The notes under the pieces were generated by a model. That model was given only the letters and a program-made list of their open reading frames with translations. It searched no databases and had not been told where the DNA came from. A stretch of 29,130 nt of DNA from Saccoglossus kowalevskii (Eukaryota; Hemichordata; Enteropneusta; Harrimaniidae). Every line of letters begins with the position of its first letter. The stretch's first letter is position 1. The DNA is taken from contig NW_003128865.1 in the NCBI RefSeq assembly GCF_000003605.2, forward strand, positions 52,805 to 81,934. The letters are read 5' to 3'. Below are positions 1-10,483 of the stretch, piece after piece. The translations under genes and the position numbers were made by a program.

Positions 1-676
1 AGCTTCGTTTCGATTATGAGCAGTTATCACTGTAAACAATGTTAAATTATTCTTCACATGCTCAGTTTATTTTTTGAGAACAATTATTTGAAAATAAAAT
101 CTCTCAGTCAATCAGAAACTCGGATTCATGCCTTCAGGGAAAGTCATGTTTGGACGCTCACATCGATTTGTTTTTCGTTCGGTGGGCTGATGCCTTCAGT
201 GTAGCTTTTGCATCTTCCGACATAGAAATCATCTGAATCTTCTTTCTACCTCTCTTTCTTTTCACACCACGCATAATGTAATGATAAAAATTAAGAAAAA
301 ACGCTGAGGAAATATAATGTTTGGTTTGCTAGCGAGCGAGAACTGATTTGAGAATAATTGCACATGCGCGTGAATTGAATGAACTATGACCCGTACAATC
401 TCGATTTGCATATTGTCAATCAAAGGTCCTGTTATTTGGTTACTCATGCAAATTAGGCAATTGGACATAAACATTGCCACGTGTGAGTGTTTTTTTATTT
501 TTAACCAGAAAATAAACAGCAATTTTAAACGGTGTTCCAATAAGAATTCATTGGTCAAATTTTCACAGAATGTTCTTTAGATAAAAATCTATATAAAAAA
601 CGAAAAAAACTATTTTTGATTGAAATTCACAAATAAAGTGCATCTCTACCTTAACTTGTATTAATTTTGTTTGCAG
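1..676 (+). other. intron of the ZNF410-like gene, 3' part
   Basis: AT-rich sequence upstream of the first recognisable zinc-finger exon. It ends in a pyrimidine-rich stretch and a CAG acceptor at 674-676. The preceding exons, which should encode the N-terminal activation region and finger 1, must lie left of the window. I see no other gene here; short open frames on both strands have no recognisable domain. Confidence 0.7.
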
Positions 677-858
677 AGGAGATCGACCTCATAGATGTGA
701 ACTAAGTGGCTGCAATAAATCTTTCTATGTCTATCAAAGACTGAAAGTTCACATGAGAACACATACTGGTGAGAAACCATATCACTGTTCGCAGGAGGGA
801 TGTGGTAAAGGTTTCTCTACAGCAGGGAATTTAAAGAATCACATTCGAACTCATACAG
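677..858 (+). CDS. ZNF410: ZNF410-like exon encoding C2H2 zinc fingers 2 and 3 (gene partial, 5' end outside window)
   Basis: ZNF410 is a nuclear sequence-specific DNA-binding protein with five C2H2 fingers; in mammals it is best known as a very selective activator of CHD4. This exon encodes two complete fingers joined by a canonical TGEKP linker. The first contains SFYVYQRLKVHMRTH and the second GFSTAGNLKNHIRTH. Both match what I remember of human ZNF410 fingers 2 and 3 (YVLQRLKVHMRTH, TTAGNLKNH) much better than ZNF143, MTF1 or YY1. The acceptor is CAG at 674-676 and the donor is GT at 859; the exon ends after the first base of a codon (phase 1). An alternative acceptor two bases later (AG at 677-678) would shift the phase and is not preferred. 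The initiator and finger 1 are not in the window. Confidence 0.9.
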
Positions 859-1865
859 GTGATTACTATTAATGATACTTATATGGAACTTATATAATGA
901 CTTATTATGAGTAAACTAATTTTTCAGCAAAGATTTTTGTCACTGCAATAACTGCATCAACTGACATCAAAGAAGAGTTTTGTAGTGTCCTTGAGTGCAA
1001 TATTTGTATTGTTTTTATGCTATATTACCTAATTCTAATTTTCGCATCACTTTTGGAATATTTCAATCTTTCCTATTAGATTAAAAGTTTTTCATAGTCA
1101 ATGACATCTATTTAATAACACAATTTTAGCTGTTATCAACATGAAACGTGTTACATGTTAATACTTTAATGCATTAATACTCTGTTTATATTTTTTCAAA
1201 ATTACTAATTAAGATGAATTTGTTTTGAATGCGTGACACAATTCTTCAAAACAAGAAATGTTTTTTGTCAAATGGACACCTAAATATTATTGTTTTCAAT
1301 GACAGATATCTTATTTGTCTGATTCAAAAACTCACCATGGGCAATGTCTCGGCAGGTGGGTGATTTTTTTTTTGTGCAAAAAATGTATTCAGGAGTCATC
1401 CTAATTTAGTATTCTAATTTTTAAAACATTTCAATCATACCTGGCATCTAAATTAGAGTTAGATTTCAGTAACAAATGCCTATTAAATTTTATTTAAAAT
1501 TGTGACTAGCGTAAACCGGGTAAACTTGGTTTTACAATGAGTTGTTATCACCTTGAAAAATGTTAAATACAAGCGACTTGGCCTATTAGGTTGAATAACA
1601 GTTTTGGGTCATTTGTCATAACAAATTTTTTGGACTGTAAAAATTTCAGCTGTTTAAGACGCATATTTTAGATCAATTGGAGGCCTTTTTTTGTCACCTG
1701 ACGCCTGACTTAGAATTGTGATGGCAGTATATAATGGATTAAAATAGCCATTATAAAATTGTGGCAAAAGATGACCTTGGGCGATGTTTCTATTAAAGCC
1801 AGCACTTGCCCAAAAATATGACCTATAAGCAAAAGAGTATAATAGACTAATCTTTCTTTTACCAG
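859..1865 (+). other. ZNF410-like intron between fingers 3 and 4
   Basis: GT at 859-860 and AG at 1864-1865, preceded by the TTCTTTTACCAG tract. The flanking coding parts join in phase 1 and rebuild the TGERP linker between fingers 3 and 4. Nothing else recognisable lies inside; the region is AT-rich and open frames on the opposite strand are chance. Confidence 0.85.
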
Positions 1866-2129
1866 GAGAAAGACCTTTTTTGTGCAATGTCCAGGGATGT
1901 GGCAGAAGATTTGCTGAACATTCAAGTCTTAGGAAACACAAAATAACTCATTCTGGTTGTAAACCTTACTCCTGTGATATCTGTGGCAAACAATTCTCTC
2001 AAAGTGGCAGCAGAAATGCACACAGAAGGAGACATTTAACAACAAATACAGTGGATACTCCGCATAATGAATTAAACCCGGATATGATGGAGCTTCGACA
2101 AGGAGACGAAGATGTACTACAACTACAAG
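1866..2129 (+). CDS. ZNF410: ZNF410-like exon encoding C2H2 fingers 4 and 5 and start of the tail
   Basis: The exon continues in phase 1 and encodes finger 4 (CNVQGCGRRFAEHSSLRKH) and finger 5 (CDICGKQFSQSGSRNAH, ending AHRRRH). These match human ZNF410 fingers 4 and 5 (GRSFAEYSSLRKH; KTFSQSGSRNVH) closely, which makes the orthologue call strong. All zinc ligands are intact. The linker between fingers 4 and 5 reads HSGCKP; the human protein has the usual Glu (HSGEKP) there. After finger 5 a polar, acidic tail begins (DMMELRQGDEDVLQLQ). The donor is GT at 2130. The exon is 264 nt, symmetrical 1-1, so skipping it would delete two fingers and keep the frame. Confidence 0.92.
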
Positions 2130-2583
2130 GTAAATTACTTGATATGTAGCAACATTGTTTGGCTTGCACCTAATGAAGTGAAAGGAAATTCACAGAACAT
2201 AAACTTCCTTTTTGAGGCCACGGCTTAATCAAGAATGGGAATCTCCACCCTCCCCCTTGAAAAACAGTCTTGGGTCGGCTTCAGTTGAAGATGTTTCATC
2301 AATTTGAATATGAATATGCAAATTTGGGGTTAATGGTATGTTAATGAGATGCTCACATAAGTTTGAAACATTGTTTCAAGTTTAGCAACAAAACAATCAC
2401 AGTCAAAAATGCCAGAATAAACATTCAAAAGGCATACAAATGTCAGTGTCACCTAATATTCAATAAATACACACAACACACATATGGTAAGTTGGTACGG
2501 TATAGCTCTTTTTGGAATAGGTGGTGGCCTTGAAAAGGGATGTTTTGTTTGGTTGTGTGAAAGCCACGCAGTTAGTTGGATTG

Positions 2584-3960
2584 TTATAATCCATGAAAGT
2601 CTTCACTGTCATCATCGCTGTAAAAAACCTCAACAATTTCTTCACCAACTGCTAAGTTGTTCATTTCCAGGTCTTCGCAAAGCAGGTTATCCTCATCTCC
2701 ATTTAGAGAAAACTTTGTTCCATGACGAAACGACCCACTCAAGCATCATCTTCTTAGCGAGAGCCTTGCGTTTACCTGCTGGTGTGAATAGTGCCTCCCC
2801 GGTCTTCATCCATTTGTCCCACTCTGCATGCATGTAGTCCTTCAGTGGTTTATTAACACCAACATCTAACGGCTGGAGAAATGAAGTTAACCCACTGGAA
2901 ATGACAGCAATGTCTATGTTGTGGGAATACATGTATAACTTTTTGCTGTGAGGTGCAAGAGTCCCATATCATCAGTCGCTGTGAGTCGTCACCAAGTTTG
3001 GGAAAAGTGTCTCAACCCAACTCAGACAGACTGAAATTAAAAATAATGTGTTGAATAAAGTATCGCAAAATACCAGTTATGTGATATAGTGTGGAATAAA
3101 ATTTATTGATTCAATTCAATGATTATGAAATGATTTTGACTGCAAGAATTTGACTTGTTTATGTTTTCGCACGACCATCCTGAAATAAAAACCATGATGA
3201 GCCAAGTTATTGTTTACAGGGAAATCATGTGACCTCGCATTGAAAGCATGTACCCACGTAAACAAATTCTTACAGGACTCATTTATATATTTTCTTGTAC
3301 TTCTACTTTTATTTCTCTTCGCATGAGGTCGTCTAGTCGTTGTTTCCCTATAAATATGATTAACAAACAGACCTTCTGATTGTCAGCGGTGATCATCAAA
3401 ACGACAGTGAAGCCCCTTTTTTCGGAATTTGTGGTTTTAATGTTGACTGTTTTGACACCCTGATGTTCCAGAGTTGGATTGCCGGTCATATCAAACCGCA
3501 ATGGTGTCTCGTCCATGTTAAATATGTCACTTTGAGGGTAGCCATGCTGACGACGTAGCCGTATAATGTATCACTGGAACTTCAGAATCTTGTCCTCGTA
3601 GTAAGCTGGTAATTTTTGTCCAATTGATGTATGGGAGCATGTTGATAATGAATGACACCTCTTAAATGCATGAAGCCAACCATCAGTTGCTTTAAATGTG
3701 GTGTTGTTACTCATCCTTTAGTTTTTTTTCTGTGTCCGTCAAACCACTGTCTTTCGCTATCTTTCACTCTGCTGCGAGCTCCAGGCAATCGTTTGGCTTG
3801 ACGATTGTTGCTGTATTTATTGATATTTCGCTTGAATCCTTTGATGAACTTGCTTTTCACTAATATCAAAGTGTTCAGCTGCTTTACAAACAACTTTCAG
3901 TTTGAAAGCTGAATCATAGGAAGCACGGCGAATATGGCTAATTGGGTGAGGCAAGGCTTC
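2584..3960 (-). pseudogene. decayed pogo/Tigger-like (Tc1/mariner superfamily) transposase
   Basis: On the - strand the order of a pogo-type DDD transposase can be followed through several frame breaks. Near 3840-3945 is the N-terminal helix-turn-helix start (RRASYDSAFKLKVV). Near 3690 is a CENP-B-like DNA-binding segment (DGWLHAFKR). At 3480-3600 is IIRLRRQHGYPQSDI followed by MDETPLRFDM, which holds the first catalytic Asp. Near 2960 is LMIWDSC (second Asp). At 2850-2920 is GGLTSFLQPLD-like sequence running into VNKPLKD (third Asp region). A terminal acidic tail (FYSDDDSEDF) ends at a TAA at 2584-2586. At least one in-frame stop (about 3570) and frameshifts near 3830, 2940 and 2700 show it is dead. 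The mix of frames was read by eye, so boundaries are approximate. Terminal inverted repeats were not found. It lies inside, and opposite to, the host intron. Confidence 0.85.
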
Positions 3961-4513
3961 AATTAAAATACAATGTAGTGCTAAGTTGCATATGCAAAAG
4001 GAGAATTTGAGCAGTATCAGAACTGAACCCAAAATTATAAATCTTCAAAACTTTGCCTTGATGCATCTTTCTTGTATTTTTTCCCCCAATCACAAACAAA
4101 TAGTTTTTCAATCGATTGCCACTGAGATTTTGTTTTACTTAAGCCCCTTTCACAATTGGTGCCAAACAGACTACAACGGCTTGCGACTCAAAATTGTTCC
4201 CGTTGTACGACTCGTTGTAGCCGTTGTACCACTTATTGTCGGTCGGGAAAAAAAAACGCTGCTCCGATATTTTGAGCGACTGACGCGATGAAAAATAATT
4301 GCACGACAGGCAGTACGAGTGTTGTGCGACTTTGCATGCACTTGTAAGACCCCGAACGAGTGTTGCACGAGTATTTTCATGTCGTACGATGATGCGTCCT
4401 GTCGTACGAGTCCGTTGTACCACCCTAAGACTATTGGAAGATCTGTCTTGCCCCCTTTGCAACGTTGTACGATTTTTTTCACCCCCAATATAAGCTCGAG
4501 AACTTCTGAGCTT

Positions 4514-4681
4514 TCATCCCAAATGTCTGGACCATCCATACTGTAAACATGGCTGCTGCTCACCCTCATCACCAGCTATGACAGAAGTAGTAGCTTTCTC
4601 CTCGGCCACGGGTATAGGCTGGGGCCCTTCCTCCTCATCAGGCTGATTTTTCCTCTTTTTCCTTGACTTCTTTGGGGCCAT
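4514..4681 (-). CDS. 55-residue basic-then-acidic ORF inside the CGTACG element
   Basis: Starting at ATG 4681-4679 the frame opens with MAPKKSRKKRKNQP, a strong nuclear-localisation-type basic run. An acidic stretch (DEEEGPQP) follows, and the frame stops at TGA 4514-4516. A TATA box lies about 93 nt upstream on the same strand. An overlapping frame continues leftward with protein-like sequence (YSMDGPDIWDESSEVLEL, about 4487-4540). A frameshift near 4550 may therefore have cut a longer protein. I do not recognise the family; an accessory DNA-binding protein of a transposon is one possibility. It could also be a chance ORF. Confidence 0.35.
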   Translation of the reverse strand: MAPKKSRKKRKNQPDEEEGPQPIPVAEEKATTSVIAGDEGEQQPCLQYGWSRHLG

Positions 4682-4773
4682 GCCGATGCTTGTATTTTGG
4701 TTGTGTCTTGTTCACTGTGGCAGCGTCTTGTCAGGCATCAGCGGTTGTAATGAAGAAGTCGCATCGCGTGTCG

Positions 4774-4781
4774 TATTTATA
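4774..4781 (-). promoter_or_regulatory. TATA box (TATAAATA) of the transposon-like unit
   Basis: Read on the - strand the sequence is CCTATAAATACG, a consensus TATA box about 93 nt upstream of the basic ORF's start codon. Its position fits a short 5' leader. Confidence 0.4.
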
Positions 4782-5533
4782 GGCCAACACCTCGCGCGAC
4801 AGGTGGTGCGGTGTGTCGCACAATGGGTCGTAGCCTTGTACGATCGGTTGTAGTAGTAGAAGTTATCAAAAAATTCTGTTGTATTGTATTTTGCCACTCA
4901 CTAGTATTTTTCGCCATTTCCAGCGTTTTATGCACAGATACAAAATATATCATAATCATAATGTCAGCATAGGGTTATTTTATTTTGACAAATCATGTTT
5001 TGTCTGGTTTCTTTGGCATATCAACTGGTATTCTCTCTACAGCAAAATATTAAGCAATTGTATTGGGGTCCATGCATGTGTATTGCATAATTAGAGATTC
5101 TTTGAGAATGTCTATCACTGACTTGAAACCAAGCTTTGCCTAGAATGCTAATATTAACCATGAATTATCAGTTATCAGAATCATCATGTTGCTGTGGTTC
5201 TGATTTTTTTTAAGGCAACAGACGCAATCTACAGGTGATCAACAGCTTGTCTGAATGAATTGACAAGCAATGATTGACATTTACCAATGACCTGTATTGA
5301 GTTATTGATTGTCTTGATGTGTATTTTAAATCATGAAATTTCAACTTACTTAGAAAGATGGTATTGTTTTAATATATTTCTGGAAAAATCAGCTCCCTGG
5401 ATGCATACATGTAACCAAACAAATATTTCAAATCTTTCAAGTGTTATTTCCATATAGTCACAAATAGAAAACTTGAAAAAAAAAATTACAGCAATAAGTT
5501 CATGCTTTTTGCTGGAATTTTCTAGTTACTGGT

Positions 5534-5680
5534 AGTCCCTATTCATACAAAGTTCGAAAACAGGGAGTTATAATGTGGTCTCTGACCATTCATTCGCAGT
5601 CATAACTGTATTTCAGAACCCTCTAGACCGTTCATTCTTTGCATGTGCCTTGTACTTTTTGTTGGACTTTTGTACAACTG
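5534..5680 (+). repeat. degenerate copy of the hairpin-headed repeat seen at 9251
   Basis: It begins with a worn hairpin (GTCCCTATTC...GTTCGAAAACAGGGAG), followed by CATTCATTCGCAGTCATA and TTTCAGAACCCTCTAGACCG. It ends with TTCATTCTTTGCATGTGCC, which is shared exactly with 9361-9379. It lacks the later tandem monomers and is clearly older than the 9.25-kb copy. Confidence 0.7.
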
Positions 5681-5919
5681 TGTCATTAACATTAGGACTA
5701 TTATTTTGATTACAGCCTAGTATTCTGAGAAAAAGTAACCACCTTGTTTCAGCTGCAGAAAATGAACCAAAATTTGTTGAAATGCATTGAATATAAAGCC
5801 TTCTCAAAGGAGTATGGAAGCAATCCATTTTTGATACATTTGTTGTCTTGTGCATGTTACATGCGTGATGTGTTGTACATAAAATACAAAAGTGACAGGA
5901 ATGATGCATTTTTTTTCAG

Positions 5920-6078
5920 ATGTGGAGTTTCATCATACTTCTGGCTCACCTGGTCACAGCATTGAATCAGAGTCCGTTGTTCTTAGCCAGCCTGTTAGTG
6001 ATCATGTTGTAACAGTGACAACACAACCATCAGATAATGTTCATTTGGGATTATCTCGTAATGTGCTGCAAACAGAAG
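5920..6078 (+). CDS. ZNF410: ZNF410-like exon, C-terminal tail part 1
   Basis: The preceding exon ends phase 1 and this 159-nt exon both enters and leaves in phase 1. The acceptor is TTTTTTTTCAG at 5909-5919 and the donor is GT at 6079. It encodes a low-complexity Ser/Thr/His/Val-rich tail with no known fold (SESVVLSQPVSDHVVTV). The next exon carries a similar motif at nearly the same place (VVVLSQPQHTVTM), suggesting an exon duplication. The tail downstream of the ZNF410 fingers in vertebrates is also disordered and poorly conserved, so the assignment rests on phase, splice signals and open frame rather than on similarity. Confidence 0.75.
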
Positions 6079-9000
6079 GTAGATTCATTTCTTAGCATTT
6101 ATGAGATAGCTTGAGTCGTTAACGAATTGCTGTCGTTTATTTTTATGTCAAGTGTATACTTGAAATAAAAATTATGAATAAATTAGGAGAGTCTGTAACC
6201 AAGGAGTTACAATTACCTTATCAATAAGTTTGTAAACTATACAAAGTCACTTCATCATAATATATTTTCATGTGAGCGCAGCGTGGCTACAAATGTCTAC
6301 CTGTATGAATTCAACAATGTATAGATGACCACTTGAGAACACTGTTATAATGTATCCAAAGGTCACTCTCACATAGCATCACCTTCTGTCATGCCTTTTA
6401 AACAATCACAAAATAAGTATGTACTGTTCATGTGGTCACAGTATGTTCCTCCCAACAAACATTCCTGTTAATGTGATTATGGCAAATGACGCAGGTTTCA
6501 GATATTTTTCCTGTTGGCATATCCCCCCCCCCCCCAATCTTGCACATGCCACACTGACTAAGTAACTGTGAACGTACTGCTATTCCTTTCCAATCTGTAC
6601 ACATTACTTCTCGTCGTAGGACGGTGAATTTTAGGTTGCTTTTGCTATCATGTTTTCCGATCAAATGTGTCTTTGTTCATCACTTAGTACATTATTGACA
6701 CTTGCCCAGTTTAGAAATGTGACTCTGTTCAGCTAATGGTAAAATATAGTTCTATGCCAACAAGAGATAAACTACAGTTGTGGTACCATGACATCATTTA
6801 ATCACTTCAATCATCAACCTCTTTAAAATATTTAGCTACTAGCAGACATCTCATTGCTCATGCACATAGTTACCAGTGGTTGGGTCTTGACAGAGTGCTT
6901 GCCTGTCCTTTACATCTAATGTTGTCATGAAACATACAATTTTTCAGTCTTTTCATGCAGCAATTTGCAAGTTATTCATCCTGTATCTAGCCTCTAGGTG
7001 TAACTCTATGGCCATCTTATGCAATTATTTTGCATGACCATGAGGTACATTGCCAGGTGGTGTTATGCGCAAAATGATACAAGATCTAGTGGTGAAATGG
7101 TACTAATGTAGATCTATTGCTTAAATAGCACTCAGTCTAGTGGCAAATGTTCACAATTCAAGAGGCATTGTTATGGGAGTATTAACATTGCATTACATTA
7201 TAGCACATATTAGTTGCATAATTATTGCCTGAAAAAAATCTTGTATATTAAATTAATATTTACATGAATTTGTTGTATCATTTTTGTGAGTTTGAAAGTG
7301 ATTAGACAGGTGACAGTGAAACTACAAGTGGAAGTTAGGAACTAAATTGGTAGTGAAATTTTGATTGAAAGTAGGGTCATGGTTATTGTATGGATGTTTT
7401 GATTTCAACCTCAATGTACAATTTGAAAAAAACACTGGCGATGCCAGTTTAGCTGGCATGCTTTGGTCCTGAAGCTTACATGGTCTATGCAGTCATATTA
7501 CTGATTCATAATGCTAGTATACTGGGAACAGTATTCTTGCTCATATCAGTCAATGGAATTGTTTATGTGAGTGCACCGTCTTATGAATCTGAATATAGTG
7601 TTCAACAAAAGATTTTAGAACAGATACCGTATTCTACAGACAGGTTTAATTTTTGTTGGTACCATTCAGTATGGACAACACTCGGCAATCAGCCTGCAAG
7701 TTTTCATGAAAGTTGAGCTGACACTGAAGGCAATCATTAACACCAATATAATAACTGCTTTAAATACTTTTAATAAAATATAATCGTCAAGTGAAAACGG
7801 GACAAAATTAAACTTGTCCCTGTCTTGACTTCACATGAACTTCAGTAGGATTTTTTTTTTATAAATCTTAATGCGGTGGCCCGTTGCTCAGTAGTGCCAA
7901 GAACTAGACACCGCAAAAGGAAAATGAACAGCTGGTTGCTGACTTTTGATGGCACTGCTAGCCAATGTCAATGACTGTGATTAACGAAGTATTTCACGTC
8001 TCGTTTTAGCTTGTGTAAGCCACATCTCAAAAAACTTCTCAGCAGATTTGGTTGCAGACATGATTAATTTTGGAGTCATGACCGTGCATATTAAGTAGGT
8101 AATTTGCATGTTGTTTTGATCAAATTTACTATTGGTGCTGAACATCTGCTGGCTGATGATTCTGCCCTCTAATGTCATTGCTCCTTTACTGACTATTGGG
8201 AATTTTTATTTCCTAGATATTTTTTTATAAAACAATTGATTGCACATATCATTCACAGGTATTTAATTGACAAATACGTTTTATTTCTCCATATCTCACA
8301 ACTTTTACAATATATGTCCACAATCACCTGGCAGGTGAGGATGACACTGTTCTCAACTAATCCCCCCCCCCCAAAAAAAGGAGAGATTTCAACACTCACA
8401 ACAGCTATCTTTTAGCTTTCACTATTGATACATTTTGCAATAATTTGGGGACTGTTTGTCATCGAGCTTTACTACTAGCAGCAACTACCTATCACACCCT
8501 TCGCATTGCAATTTAATGATACAATAATTATTTATTGTAACGCAACTTATATCAGGCAGTAAGTTTGCAGTACTACTGCCATACTTGATGCAGCGTTGGG
8601 GAAAATTACAAATGGTATGGGTAACCGATGTTGAATGCATAACATCGTCATTGAGCTGATGTACTTTATCATTGATCACGTTCCCTGTCATCGGCTCGCT
8701 CAGATATATATACAGAAATTCTGTGCTTGTGAAGCTTTGCAGAATTATATGTGACATTCTTGCTCGTCTTCTGAATGGATTTGTCCCTTCGTTGATAGAC
8801 GACTCACAAGTCTATTTGCGCATATATTCCCTCCGAAAATTGCTTGTGCTGTTTCCTGTCATGCTATAAAAATTGATTGCCTGGCAATCACCCTGTCGGC
8901 AGCAGTAACATGTTCGGCCACTTGAGTACGGGGATGTCAGCATTGCATTTTGGGGGTACACAAGACTTCCCTGTGATGACTTTGAGATACTGTACTTCAT

Positions 9001-9250
9001 GTCTCAATTAAAGCATGCTGTTTTGTATCCTCAACTTTGTTTTTAAGAGCAATTATTTCTCTCCTGGGAATAAACATAAGCATGTGTCAAACAATGAACT
9101 TGTATCCACTGATGATCCCTGACAGCCTACATGTGGTCTTGTTTATGATGTTTATAAAGTGGCATCAGATGACAATGTGGCAATACATTTATTATTTTGT
9201 TCGTAAAGTTGCACTCCAAGATGATACATTCAGGTTTATTGGTATTTTTA

Positions 9251-10045
9251 GTCCCCGTTCGGATGAAGTCCGAAAACGGGGACTTATAATTCGGTCTCCG
9301 TCCGTTCGTTCGTCCGTACGCCGTCCAGAGTCATATCTCAGAATCCCTTGGGCCGATTCCGTTCATTCTTTGCATGTGCCTAGTACTTTATGTGGGACAT
9401 ATGCACATGCAGTGGCTTAGTGATTCGATTCAAAATGGCCAACTGGCAGCCATCTTGTTTTTTGAAAATGTTGTATTTTGGACATGCTTTGTCAGTTTTC
9501 ATTCAAACTTGGTACATAGATTATACATGTTAAGATACATGTCCATGACGATTTATTTCACAATTGGATCAAAGATGGCCGACTGGCAGCCATTTTGTTT
9601 TTTGAAAATGTTGTATTTTGGACATGCTTTGTCAGTTTTCATTCAAATTTAGTACATAGATGATCATACATGTCCCCGACCATCCGTGAGTTCCTGAGTC
9701 TGTCCGTGTGTCAGTCTGTCCAAAGTCATATTTCAGAATCCTGTGGACCGATTCCGTTCATTCTTTGCATGTGCCTAGTACCTCATGTGCGACATATGTA
9801 CATGCAGTGGTTCAGTGATTTGATTCAAAATGGCTGACTGGCAGCCATCCTGTTTTTTGAAAATGTTGTATTTTGCACATGCTTTGTCAGTTGTCATTCA
9901 AACTTGGTACATAGATTATACATGTTAGGATACTGTCCATGATTGGATCAAAGATGGTCGACTGGCAGGCTTCTTGTTTGTTTTTTTATGTGGTATCTTG
10001 GACGTGCTTTGTCAGTTTTCATTCAAATTTGGCACATACATCATA
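9251..10045 (+). repeat. hairpin-headed higher-order tandem repeat
   Basis: It starts with an imperfect hairpin (GTCCCCGTTCGGA, loop TGAAG, TCCGAAAACGGGGAC), then a TCCG/TTCG microsatellite. Two copies of a unit of about 395 bp follow. Each unit begins near TCATATCTCAGAATCC (9330; 9725) and contains two monomers with TGGCxGACTGGCAGCCAT, TTTTTTGAAAATGTTGTATTTTG and CATTCAAACTTGGTACATAGAT. The four monomers start near 9435, 9573, 9832 and 9954. The frames open through it (9037-9652) are simply translated repeat. Confidence 0.88.
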
Positions 10046-10118
10046 CATATATATCAGTGTGTTTCATAATCAGAAAGATGGCTGAATAACGGCTGTTTTT
10101 ATTTTTGGCCATATTACT

Positions 10119-10135
10119 ACACGTGGAACACGTGT
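10119..10135. other. double palindromic E-box (ACACGTG GAA CACGTGT)
   Basis: Two CACGTG cores spaced 9 nt centre to centre form one 17-bp palindrome. CACGTG is the site for bHLH-zip factors such as MAX/USF; any function inside the last ZNF410 intron is speculative. Confidence 0.3.
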
Positions 10136-10483
10136 TTTGATGTAAATAAACAATCTGTTGTATACGCCACTTGGAACTCAAGTTTCAAGGACACGCTCGC
10201 GACAACCCCTCCGCTTTAATATGACAAGCACAAAGAGAACTTTCAAAAATTTAACGGGGACTGTGTCATTTTCAATGACTTGTTGTGTACGATATATCCA
10301 TACAGTTAAGTCCTCATCTGAAGATTGGATATATAAACTTAACTTTATAATTCCGAAACTACTTCCAGTTTCTCAAAAATCATCAAGTGTTGCATTTTAT
10401 GTACAAGACAAGTATGTACATAAAATATTAACTTGTAACAATTAATTATGACGTTGTCTTATTGACTGCCTTTGTGTATTCAG

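Larger units (their letters stand above)
4140..4870 (-). mobile_element. CGTACG-rich DNA-transposon-like segment with internal TATA box and basic ORF
   Basis: Two blocks (about 4190-4480 and 4740-4860) are crowded with related short words: GTTGTACGAC, TCGTACGA (palindromes at 4382-4389 and 4402-4409), GTTGCACGAG, GTGTCGCACAA. They flank a - strand unit with TATAAATA at 4774-4781 and a start codon at 4681. Subterminal clusters of short repeats around a small gene are typical of cut-and-paste elements such as PIF/Harbinger, but I found no matching terminal inverted repeats and no transposase core. The class is therefore an inference. The base composition (many CG dinucleotides) differs sharply from the AT-rich intron around it. 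Confidence 0.5.
2130..5919 (+). other. ZNF410-like intron carrying two DNA-transposon remnants
   Basis: Intron with donor GT at 2130 and acceptor TTTTTTTTCAG ending at 5919. It contains a decayed pogo-like transposase (2584-3960), a CGTACG-rich transposon-like segment (4140-4870) and a worn hairpin-headed repeat (5534-5680). The stretches 2130-2580 and 4900-5530 show nothing I can name. Confidence 0.8.
6079..10483 (+). other. ZNF410-like intron with poly(C) tracts and a hairpin-headed repeat
   Basis: GT donor at 6079 and acceptor TGTATTCAG ending at 10483. It holds poly(C) tracts near 6524 and 8362, the tandem repeat at 9251-10045, and small perfect hairpins (7442-7460, 10394-10426). Open frames inside it, such as 7480-7716, lack domains, splice context or repeat-free support. 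From 6100 to 9250 I see no further gene. Confidence 0.75.

Noticed and set aside
1654-1941. - strand ORFs opposite the finger 4-5 exon
   Set aside because: Shadow frames of the real zinc-finger exon.
6428-6664. - strand ORF with paired Cys motifs (CGMC, CVIC)
   Set aside because: Crosses the poly(C) tract and has no further zinc-binding pattern or family match that I recognise.
7480-7716. 78-codon + strand ORF with a hydrophobic N-terminus
   Set aside because: Lies inside a ZNF410-like intron, has no recognisable domain, and the length is unremarkable for this amount of sequence.
9037-9652. Two + strand ORFs with repeated peptide (ADWQPFCFLKMLYFG)
   Set aside because: Direct translation of the tandem repeat monomers, not a gene.
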